Source: Nectonema munidae (Eukaryota; Nematomorpha; Nectonematoida; Nectonematidae). Taken from it: 64,000 nucleotides of DNA. The translations under genes were made by a program, and so were the position numbers. Shown in pieces: positions 38,150 to 48,443 of this stretch; the first letter of the stretch is position 1; every line of letters starts with the position of its first letter. Location: positions 201,501 to 265,500 of the forward strand of contig JAUIRK010000113.1 of the NCBI GenBank assembly GCA_030549495.1, in the 5' to 3' direction. The notes under the pieces are model-generated. The model ran no database searches. It saw only the letters and a program-made list of their open reading frames with translations, and was not told where the DNA came from.

Positions 38150-38640
38150 AATTTTTATCAGAGAACTATTACTAAGAAGATTTCTGGATTAAAAGATTTA
38201 AGTTATAAAGAAAGGCTCAAGAATGTGAACCTGCCTTCCTTTCTTTATCGATTCAAAAGGAGAGACATGATTACGGTTTGCAACATCCTTCATGAATAAG
38301 CATGCATATGAGCTCAAAAATATTACTTGAATATTCAAAGAGAACCCAAAGATTTCACTTCTATAAATTTCAGAAATCTCATTGTAAAAAATCTTATTTA
38401 TGAAGGTTTTTCTCTAAAAAGAATGATCAATGATTGGAACTCATTTGCAGATTACATCGTGAATGCTCCTACTTTAAATAGTTTCAAGAATAGATTAGAT
38501 ATTTATTGGAAGGATAGAATGTTTGCGTATGTTTGATTCTCGTACATTCTTCTCTTTAAGAAAGGATCACGGGTTACCGGGAAGAATCACTATTTCCCAG
38601 GCAGTACCACAATTCCTTTTGATCCTTTTCCCCGGAAAGA
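38150..38640 (+). mobile_element. LINE 3' fragment (CR1/L2-like)
   Basis: Reads QRTITKKISGLKDLSYKERL, KNVNLPSFLYRFKRRDMITV, CNILHE and, after a frame break, LKRMINDWNSFADYIVNAPT and LNSFKNRLDIYWKDRMF. Same C-terminal block as the 10.3 and 18.5 kb copies. It lies between the two N-terminal cassettes of the cyclase gene. Confidence 0.82.
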
Positions 38641-39835
38641 ATCACCAGTATACTCCAAAATAGCGCCCTGATGAAATTCTATGTTAAAAATTATGCTATT
38701 CTTTTTTGTGATCTTTGATACCAAGAGAACCTAAAAAGCTAATAAGCAATTTTGGATAAATAATTTAAAAAAAAATAATTTTGTGAAATTTTAATTTTAA
38801 TTTATAATTTTAAGTTTTAAAATTGAGTCAAAAAGGAAGAACAATTTTGGTGCATCATCATCAGAAAACACTATATTTTTGGGTCTGCCACCTACGCACT
38901 AGAGTTTCGTAAAAATGGGAAAAAATTAAACACCCATTGTTTATTATTTTCAATTATTGTATATAAATCAGTTTAAATCAGATTTGTAAATAAAATATTA
39001 TAAAATGTTTTTTTCTTTAAATCTAGAGTTTGAAATGATGAATACAAAATAATAAACGCGTCTTACAGTGGTAAGATTTTTAAGGAAACTAGAAAAAAAG
39101 GAATAAATTTTATCCTTGATTAAGCGTAGGAGGAAATAATTTTTGAAGACACGCAAAATTTAATAAATGATCTCAAAGAAAGATATAACGCTTATAAGAA
39201 AAGTGGCACCGATTGAGGTTTGAAAAAAATAAAAACTTCCCATTTAACTCTGCAATATCTAAACTAAATAGGAGGTAAATATTTATGGAAAAGTGTTCAG
39301 TCATAAAATTAGATTGTGTGGGTTGGTTTAACCTTGCGCTTAATTTTCGTCGATGTAATTTTTTATGTGTGAAATTTGGTTGAGTAGAAATTTTCTGGTT
39401 GAAACTTTTGTGAGGAAATTTTTATGGGTGGAATTTATGTCCAAGACCGTAAAGAAAAGCAAAACTCGCTCTCCCTTCAGCGAATTTCATAAAAAATTAT
39501 TAAAATAAATTAAATAACAAAAAAATATTAATATATAGAAGTAAACGTGTTGAAACTTAGGTCAGAGTTTCCATTTAATGCGATATCCTCATAATATCCA
39601 TACCCGAACTGGACCAAACGTATATATTTTGAACCTGACCAAATTGGACTATAATATCTATGGACCAGATTCGACCAAACTATAAAAATTAAGGACTGGA
39701 TCGAAATGAAACACTAGAACTAGCAATGCCAATAAACGTTTTTGACATATAATTTCAAAGTATAGTATTGTTAAACATTTTAAGCCCCCTAAAGTGAATA
39801 CTTTAGAGTGCTACGGCTCTGTTTGTTAGCGTGAG

Positions 39836-40917
39836 TGGACATTTGACCGAGATCGAAGAGACATTTCACCGAAAATGTACATTAAATTTGACAATTTTTG
39901 TATAGACGTTGCTTTACTTCCATTAAGTTTGCAACGAATCTGCAGAGTAATTTTTGTTTTCGTTTGTTATTCTTAAATTCTATACACAAATTATGTGATG
40001 AATAACTTATCTACTCGAAGCTACTTTGTCAAATGGGATTTGATTGGGGGAGTTAAATGTCAATAAAGTCACATTTTGATTTCTAATAGCACTCATTCTA
40101 AAACACGTACATTCTTTTATTTTATAAAATTTGCGTAAAAGAAGTGCCAGTTATTTTTTCAGCAAAAGTCAACATTTTAGGTCAACTTTTTTTAATAGTC
40201 CATTTTTTAGTAAATGATTTAGATTTTGTACAAATTTAACAAGTTATTACACACAGAGCGAGTAGCTAACAATTTTTAAATTGCGTGCATATACTGAAGA
40301 GTTCACCAACCAACTAAACATTAGATTATTTAATTTTTTTAATCAAATCTTTTTGATTTGGACTCCTCCATTCTGGCAGATAAATAAAATAATTTAAAAA
40401 CATGATCTTCGAATTTTACAATGAAAGATGTCTTTAAATTATGTAGAAATATTCATTCTGAAGATGATGTAAGTGAATCCAGAAAGTGAATGGAAGAACA
40501 AAATAATAAAAAGGAAGCCATGAATGTGAAAAAAAATGAGTATATATAATGCTTTTCTTTCAGGCAACACACAGGGAAAGATAAATGCAGGTGCTTTTAA
40601 AAAGCTGTTGTCTAAAAACTAATATTAATAATAATTGGCAAACGTTCATAAAGAATAATTTTTACGTCAATTTTTTACAATAAAACAACTTTTGAAAGAC
40701 GTTAGGTCAATTTTCAAAGGATTTATAGGTCAACTTTTGTTGGCCCTAGACTTATGATATGACATGACTGATTACAGATCTAGGCTTATATTTTTAAATT
40801 ATGTGACGAATATATTTATCCACTGGAAGTTACATGACAAATGCTCTATTCGGCCAAATGTCAGTTTGTTAAGATTTTTGTTAAACCAACAAATGTCTAT
40901 CTGCGAGATGTCTGGGT
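39836..40917. repeat. Composite foldback-like element sharing the GGACATTTGACC unit
   Basis: Left end GTGGACATTTGACCGAGATC and GAGACATTTCACCGAA. Right end TATTCGGCCAAATGTCAG and AATGTCTATCTGCGAGATG, inverted and ending GGGTACC as the 20.8 kb element begins. Inside, a roughly 65-base direct repeat (about 39980-40045 and 40790-40860) and AGGTCAACTTTT motifs occur. Confidence 0.6.
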
Positions 40918-40965
40918 ACCATTTGCCACCTACTGTTTGACTCATATGTTATGCATAAAGTTTAC

Positions 40966-41314
40966 TTGAGAATTTGTTTCCAACGACATCTTTAAGAATG
41001 GAAGTGTATGAGAAATTTTGGGATTTGAAAAGCATCAACTCTTTCAAGCTGGAAAAGAGGAATCGTTTTCCAAACTCTTGGGATAGGTAAAAGCAGAAGT
41101 GGCAATACGCGTTAACGTACGCACTCCGCTCATACAACAGAACAAAGCGCGTCCAACTGAACGATCTTGTGAAGGAGCCCAATGCATTCAGGATCTGATG
41201 GTGTGTTGTTCCAATCCTTGTCAACAGGGGGTAGGAGTTGTTGGGAGGCTTTTTGTTGCGGAATTCATCTTCCATTGCTGTTGGAGTGATCATGGATATG
41301 TTGTTGATCCGTGT
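40966..41314 (-). CDS. Alternative second exon (2b) of receptor guanylyl cyclase
   Basis: Acceptor CTCCATTAG, donor GTAAAC; phase 0 in, phase 1 out, 116 open codons. Encodes ISMITPTAM, SYPLLTRIGTTHHQILNALG and FSWTRFVLLYE, then VVGNKFSS. It corresponds to the end of exon 1 plus all of exon 2 of cassette a. Exons 1b+2b total 721 bases against 718 for exons 1+2, one codon different, and both end in phase 1 at the same homologous position. No exon-3-like sequence was found between here and 35.5 kb, so the only visible partner is exon 3 at 29.0 kb. Confidence 0.85.
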
Positions 41315-42434
41315 CTAATGGAGGCATAAATTTATTGTGCATTTAGAGAATATGGTTTAAAAGATTGCTCATCACAGCTCGTATTTAAAAATTATCCAAA
41401 TTTATTATATTTAAATCCCAATGCAAATAAAAAAAAATAATTAACTAAATTAACTTTGAACATAATATTCGATTACTTCAACTACATCCTCATTTACTCA
41501 TTATATTCATAAAGGTTTATTTAGGTAGCAAAACTTATTTTCTCAGCAGGGCCAAACTTTTCGTCCAAGGATCGGCAAACTTTTTTTTCCCGTCGACCCC
41601 TTCATAGAACATTTGTCTTCACATCGACCCCCACCTCACATAGAAATGTTTCATAAAAGCATTAATCAATGTCAACAATTAAGAGAGAAATAGAAACCAA
41701 AAATGTTTCATATATCCTACACTATACAATGTGCTTGCTAAACTATGTTTAAAAAGAAAGAGGAGATTTATTACTACTATAAAGTAAAAAAAAGTATAGA
41801 ACAATTTGGTAAGTTTTTCTATCTTATCGATCCCTAAAGATCCGACTCCTGCAGTCTGAAGTCTAGATCCGACTTTGCCGACTCCTGCAGTCTAGAAGGT
41901 GGGGCCTAGGGAAATTATAATAAAAATATATATATTCTTCTTGATTCCTTATAAGTTTTGTACATAATATCCATTGGCATATCTTTGCAATCACCATATT
42001 CACTCTCTCATATATTACTTTCAGATCAATTATGCGTATATTTGCGCTTAAATATAAACCTGGAAGAATGTAAAGCTGTTGTTTATTCCGTTTACAGTTT
42101 TCTCTCAAGTTTAATTTTTCAATTTTCGCCAAGTCAAATTCAATATGGACGCTTACGTCAACCATCACCTTAATGAATATATTTTTCTTATAGATTATAC
42201 AGCATTTTTGACTTTGTAGTTTCAATAGATTAATTAAATCACTTATTCACGAACTTTTACTTTTTAATTATATAAAAATAAATAATAAAAAATCCAAGAG
42301 GAAAACTATTAAATTAACTCACTACTGATGTTTCAATTAGTCTAACAATGCTATTACACATATTTTTATCTAACATAATTATGTTAAATTGAAAGCAATT
42401 AAAATGTCTTTAGGAAAATATTTTTTGGGAAAAG

Positions 42435-42510
42435 TTATCCCTACTGAGATTCGAACCAAAGTCTTTGAAAAATGTCAGCCAATGCATTTGGGCGAGATGT
42501 ACTCGTTATT
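42435..42510 (-). repeat. tRNA-like SINE head, minus strand
   Basis: The minus strand reads ATTGGCTGACATT then TTTGGTTCGAATCTCAGTAG, a clean box B (GGTTCGAATC) with a weak D-arm about 25 bases upstream. Not a complete tRNA. Confidence 0.4.
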
Positions 42511-43204
42511 AGAAGTTAACACTAGAAAAAATGTTACCCGTACCCGGTGGCAAAATATGTAACTATCCCCGGTATATATAATTTATGAGTCCTTTTTACA
42601 AGTATATAAGGTTTTTTAATTTTTATTTTTGACATTAAATCCAACATAACATGTATATTGTGCCATTGATAACATAATGATGCTACTGATAATATTGGTT
42701 ATTGACATGGTACGTAAGTTGAATACTTCAGAGAAAAGATGAAGCTTAATTCGACTAAATATAAGTTACAATAACGAAAGTAAAATTAACCAGGTATATA
42801 TATACAAAGTCGAATGTTAATAATTTTTTAACCCCCTTTTAAGTTCGGAGTTAAAGAACATTTTAAGCCCCCTAAGATATTATTCTGTATAAAGAACTCA
42901 AGAAAAGAAAATTTATGGCTGATTCACAATGCTTTAACCTTCGCAAGACGGATGATTTTTTGCATACGCGAAAGACGGATATATGCCGTAAAACTCCCAA
43001 AATCAAAATTTAATATAAAAGGACAATATTCTCGATTTTATTACTATTATGCTATATTTTCAAGATATTCACTTTCTATTTCTTACTAAACAACTGTTTA
43101 ATCCTTTAGAAACGCTAAAATATATTTTGATTTTAACGCCATCTATGAAAATAAATTTGAAAAAGTACAACTACATAAAAATGGAAAGAATTCATTCTCT
43201 AAAC

Positions 43205-43397
43205 CAGCGTTTTTCAAACTTATTTTACTACGACCCATAGCAAGAACCACAGTTTGCATCACTACCCTTAATACTTAGGTGTAAAAAGACAAACTTTGTT
43301 CACTAGATTCATTTATTCAGCATCTTTTTTGTCACGTACCATTTTATTTTTCATGCGAGCCACTGAAGGGTAGGGACCCACAGTTTGAAAAACGCTG
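43205..43397 (+). mobile_element. hAT-type MITE, 193 bases
   Basis: Ends CAGCGTTTTTCAAACT and its inverted copy AGTTTGAAAAACGCTG, flanked by 8-base duplications CTCTAAAC and ATCTAAAC (7 of 8 match). Non-coding. Confidence 0.88.
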
Positions 43398-43405
43398 ATC
43401 TAAAC

Positions 43406-43760
43406 CATTGGTTCTCAACCTTTTTTATCCATGGGTCTCTTTTCTCTCCTTTTTTTATTAGTGGACCACTCATAAAAATTGGAGATAAAAAATATTTTGT
43501 TTTAATATTTTTCACTAATAAAATTTTTAAGTTTTTGATAAAGAAAATATATATTTAGAATTCATATTGAAATGAAAGCAACCCAATTTTAATTCAATTT
43601 TTATAATAATTATAGTGAAAAATATACTTTTTTTAAATAAAAATGGTTATGAGCTGGTTTTCTTCATTTTACCATCAAAATATCATTGAGCACATCCAAT
43701 TTATAATGTTTCGCATATGGACCCCTGAACTATTATGTGGACACCGGTTGAAAAGCCCAG
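43406..43760 (+). mobile_element. Probable second hAT-type MITE abutting the first
   Basis: Starts CATTGGTTCTCAACC, one base off the common hAT end CAGTGGTTCTCAACC, and ends GGTTGAAAAGCCCAG. The end repeat is imperfect and no target duplication is clear, so the right border is uncertain. Confidence 0.5.
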
Positions 43761-44070
43761 GAAACTAAAAATTCTTTATATCACTAGAAGCTTCTTTTAT
43801 GCATGATTTATTTGTTTGTAGAAATGCGTACATCGGTAAGTTGTCGTCAAAATTATATTAGAAGTATATGAAGTATATAAATAATCGTCAGATCATCAGA
43901 TCAGTATATATTTCTATTATTCTTGTGACCTTGAAACAATTTTCATTGATATTTTTCCTTACTGTAAACAGACGAGCCACCCTCATATCTGTTTACAAAT
44001 TATCTGGCCTTGAAGCATTTTTCTATGAAAAGCGTATTCATTTCATAAATTCGAAAACTCGTTCGTTATA

Positions 44071-44403
44071 ATGTCTTCCATCTTCGGTTGTTTCTCTTCT
44101 TCCGAGTTGAGCATTTCTTCTTATACATACTCTCATGATTCTGAAACCGCAACATATGTATATGAGGATTCTCAATCTTCGGATGAAACTTTTAGTGTTT
44201 CGGATAGTCTTGTTGCTCCGGATGGTACCATTTTTCAATGGGAACCTTTATCCTCAACATATGGCAGACCATTTTCACAAAATATTAGAAATCGTTGGAG
44301 TTCCTTGGATATTTTCAACTATTTTTCACTCAAGAGATTATTTGTTACATATTTCGCTGCACTAAAACAAAAATGGATGAAGTTTTTTTGCAAGTTTATT
44401 TAA
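44071..44403 (+). pseudogene. Possible N-terminal fragment of a piggyBac-like transposase
   Basis: 110 codons: an acidic Ser-rich start (SHDSETATYVYEDSQSSDET), then APDGTIFQWEPLSSTYGRPF and SQNI, then SLDIFNYFSLKRLFVTYF. The acidic leader, a W before an R/GR-x-NI block and a following LDIF-x-YF helix resemble piggyBac (DDE_Tnp_1_7) N-termini, but the match is weak and no catalytic Asp follows. It could instead be an unrelated small ORF. Confidence 0.35.
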
Positions 44404-44832
44404 TTTTCTCTTTCATTACTCCAATTGGATTATTTGTAAAATAATTTTTTAAAACATTTAGAATATAGACGATTTTATATTTTTAGAAATGCATAAGTCT
44501 GTTAAATTTCAATTTATAAAAATATACCTAATATTTAAATATACATACCTCGAGGAAACTTCAAATTAAATATATTTTTTGGGAGGCACCGTTCCTTGGT
44601 CCAGGTTATTATATCTTTAATTAAATTTAAATTGCTAAAATAAATGTTTAAATAGGTTGTCGTAGTTGTTAGTGTCTTTACCGCCATCTGTCTACTTCAA
44701 ATCATCTGTCCGTCTTCCCATCAGCCGACATAAGGAGCATTGATAATAGCTGCCTTTACCTTCGTTCTGAATTTAGAGGGGCAAGCATATTGGAAATAAA
44801 ATAATTAGTATTTGGGGGGCAGAAAAGGTATT

Positions 44833-44846
44833 GGGGGGGGGGGGGG
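44833..44846. repeat. Poly-G tract (14 G)
   Basis: Followed by CACTGCCCCCTTGCCCC, so it can pair with the C-rich stretch just downstream. Confidence 0.8.
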
Positions 44847-45689
44847 CACTGCCCCCTTGCCCCCTCCCCTCTGGCTCGATGTATGATTTTATTTTATAAG
44901 TTGAACTGATTATGCTATGTAGATATATATTTTTTGTCCCTGAAAAATATTTTAAATAAAGTCCTTATTCTTCTTCTTCTTCTTCTTCTTCCTAAGCAAT
45001 TTCATCGCGATAATCTTACTCCGTATTTACTAAACTAACTAAACAATTAATGTAACTTACTAACTAGTTAACAACTAGTAAACCTGAAAATTAATTTTAA
45101 ATTAATCTTGTATTAAAGTAGACACTCTTGTTTAATCCAGTTACCTGGATAATCTCCATCCAAAGTATATGCTATTATTTCCATAAACATGCCTAGTATG
45201 TGTGGATAATCTGCAGTGTTGGTATATCATAATCGTTTTGTCTATTTTCGTTCACACACTTTCCTAATTCAACTTTTGTTACCTGGGTTAAATTCTGTTT
45301 ACGCACCCCCCTTTTTAGCCAATTCACTCAGGTAAAAAAGTGAGGCGAGTGTTTACTCTTTTAAAATATTTAAAATTTTGGGACTAAAGCATTACAGTCA
45401 AATTAGCAATACTTAACATAATTGGTGTGATTACGAAGTCATATAGTCCGGTAGGTTAATAAAAGGATATAAAAAAATCAGAGCGCTTATTTCTATAACA
45501 CAATCATGAAGACGGCAATAAGAATAATAATAATTATCCGAATAAATGTAACAGATTATTTTTTAAAAATAAAATATTGAAAGAACTTCACAGAAGAGAC
45601 TTCAACGTGTTTATATGCTCAAAGATTAAAAAACACAACCTTTGCCACAACTGTTAGTGATGTGTCTAGCATCTAAAATACACACAAGT

Positions 45690-45860
45690 GGTATCTTGGG
45701 AGCGTGACTAGGATTGGTTAGATTCTGGATTTGATAACTCAAGGTCTTGGGTTCGATCACGTATCTTCTAATAGTTTGATACAAGCGGCACAATTGTGTT
45801 ATTTCGATGAAAACACCACACGATGCTTTTACCTTGAACTTTGCTATTTCATTCTCATAC
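45690..45860 (+). repeat. tRNA-derived SINE, copy 1
   Basis: A GTGACTAGGATTGGTTAG box A-like part and GGTCTTGGGTTCGATCAC with a good box B (GGTTCGATC), then a non-tRNA body ending TTTTACCTTGAACTTTGC and CATTCTCAT. It shares head and body landmarks with the 60.6 kb copy. A minus-strand ORF across it is a chance frame. Confidence 0.6.
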
Positions 45861-48071
45861 ACAAAAATGTAAAAGTTTTTTATAATTTCAAAGATTAAGT
45901 CAGAAGCGGGAAACAATTTTCAGTTGTGGGCGCATTGAAGTGTCTAACTAATGATATAAACGTCCACCATCTAAATATATTTAAGTGATTCTCAACTTTT
46001 TTTATCATATGGAACGTTTTGGAACAAAAGGAATTTTTGTGGACACCTTATTTTTATTCCTACCAATTTTATTTTTCAAATAGTTTTATTTATCAAAAAA
46101 ATAAGAATAAGTAATCCATTCTTAAACACTATTTTTTATTTCTTTCCTGACTTTATTGTATAGTATATATTTTTAACTCTGCTTATCTATTAAAAATTAA
46201 TTCAATTTTATAAAATCAATAACAATCTTGAATCTCTTCTATCAATAAAATTAAGGGGATTTCGATTTTTTGAATGCACAAAAAATCTTTAAAATTAATA
46301 AAAAAAAGTAACTTTAAAATTACTAATTAAAAGTCATTTAAATTTATCACTTTAAGTATCAAATCTAATTCAACAAGATATGAAGATAGGAAAGACGTCA
46401 CATATAACTGAGCTTCTTACTATTATATAACATTTTTTTCAACTCTCAGAACTTTTTCTCATCAAAATTAAATTTGTTATTTAAAAACTTTTTTAATTTA
46501 TTTTTAATATGGACACTTTTCCAAATTTGATGGACATCAAAATTTAAATATTCTTAAATGGCGCCCTCTAAAAATATTGTTGACCACTTTTAGAAACACT
46601 TATTTAATTGGTCACAATAAAATTGTATTCTATGAAAATTATAAAAGCATATAGTATTGTAAATTTCAAACACGTGTGTCCCCTTCAATGTCAAAGTTAT
46701 GATTTTTTAATTTTCCTGAGTATTGTAACTCTCCTGTTTAATCTAACTTCACAAAACTTTCATGATTGAGCCTCCTTTATGTTTTTGACAAAAACTTTGT
46801 GTAAAATTTTTAAAATAAAATTAAATTTTAAAGATGGAGCGAGAGCCAAAGAAAAAGTAGTCAGTGGTCACATGTGGGCAGCGATGTAGATCTTGGGCAT
46901 ACGTTTAACAGAATATACCTGATATGCTTTCGTATCATTTTTAACCTGCACACATGAGAATCAAAATTTGATATTTAAAATTTTCTAAAATTATTTCAAA
47001 TTTTTGTAAATACGAAAGAAAACTATCTTCTATTGAATTAAAATACGTATAAGAATATTAAGCTGACGAAATCAAAATCGCTTCCATTTCCAATATCGTG
47101 ATCAGTGATGGTCTAAGTTCCGGTTAGAAAAGAAATATAGTAATTTAAAATTTCATTTTTTCGTACAGCAAAATTGTAGCGTAATAAAAAAATACGATAT
47201 ATAAAAAACATAGCCAAATTTTGAAAAAAAATCCAAGTGTAATCAAACATGATGAAAAAGATTTGTTTAAGTTTTTTTATCTTACGAATAAATAATGCAC
47301 ATAAAGTAAAAATAGGACGCACTTAAAATTCAAGAAGGATGCCAAAAAGAATTATATCGTCTTTATCCATCAATCTCTTATCACTTAAATCATATTTCAG
47401 AGCAGAATAATACTTAATGTCAAAATACAGAAACAGTTTGAATAAGTACCTATCTCTTATATATAAATTAATGTACATAAATTAATTTTCCATTAATCTT
47501 TTTTATAAGTAGATTTAATATCACTGATCAATATATATATATATGATATTATTTATGGAAAATATATTACATGTATTTGTGGTGGACAAATAATTCCCAA
47601 AACCTTATTGACTGGAATTTATCACTCAAGTAACGGCCTTGAACTTGTCAAATCTATTTACAACTACCACATTCGCTTAAATAAAAAGCACCACTGATGG
47701 AAATCGTGCTGAACTTCGATATTTTTCGTGCGTTATTTCGAATCATATTTTTTTTACAAAAAAGCGATCGTATCGTATAACGAAATTCCAAAAACGTACC
47801 GCATGCCACCACTGATACTGATTGAATAATAATTCTTTGAAGTCTTCCTTACCTTTTCCCCAATACAGAAATTCACATCGAACAGAGACATATGGTAAAT
47901 AGTTTTTTCGATGAAAAAAGCACATACGTTCTATCGCACGATACTCAAGTATATCCGGTATATTAAAATAAATAAAATTCCCTAATTTTTACTCTGAAAA
48001 TTTAACAAAGGTGTCTAAAGCTTTTATAACATGCGTATATAAAAGTTAAGTAAAGAAAAATGCAAAATCAC

Positions 48072-48443
48072 TTGAAGAGAAGCAACAGGAGAGACTATCC
48101 AACTACAAATTGGGCCGAAGTAAACATTGATTTTGTGGTCAAGCCAGCACTTTATCGTTTCTGCTGGACCAATTGTTACCGAAAATTTGGTATCCACTTG
48201 AAAAATTCTGAAATCAAAGAAAGGAAGAATTTGCAATCTCTGAATGCGATATATTGCGATTTCTATGGCAGGTAACACTTTAATCAAATTCAAGATAACT
48301 TTGGAATCATTGGATGATACCACAGCGATGTTGTGGATGTGGATTTTATCATTTTTACTCAAACTGTCATTTGAAAGGAAATCTTGGAAGAGAAAGACTG
48401 AAAATAGGTAAATTTTAAAAATTTCACGCATCCCCCTTTTCAT
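48072..48443 (-). CDS. Alternative first exon (1b) of receptor guanylyl cyclase, or first exon of a partial duplicate
   Basis: 124 open codons from ATG to a GTGATT donor, phase 0. A hydrophobic leader (IFKIYLFSVFLFQDFL) is followed by HNIAVVSS, LIKVLPAIEIAIYRIQ, FSVTIGPAETIKCW and VYFGPICSWIVSPVASLQ. This is an ANF-receptor N-terminus and is closer to the family consensus (FGP-x-C...PVA) than exon 1 at 35 kb. No stop interrupts it. It can splice in phase 0 to exon 2b. Confidence 0.85.

Larger units (their letters stand above)
41315..48071. other. Intron between exons 1b and 2b (6.8 kb)
   Basis: Holds a tRNA-like SINE head (42.4 kb), two hAT MITEs (43.2-43.8 kb), a possible piggyBac fragment (44.1 kb), a poly-G tract (44.8 kb), a CTT run (44970-44993), and a SINE (45.7 kb). 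46-48 kb shows nothing clear. Confidence 0.75.

Noticed and set aside
45626-45916. 96-codon minus-strand ORF
   Set aside because: Covers the tRNA-derived SINE on the opposite strand; no protein family resemblance.
40966-48443. Reading exons 1b and 2b as a complete separate receptor gene
   Set aside because: No copy of exon 3 or later exons is visible between 40965 and 35499; kept only as the truncated-duplicate alternative.
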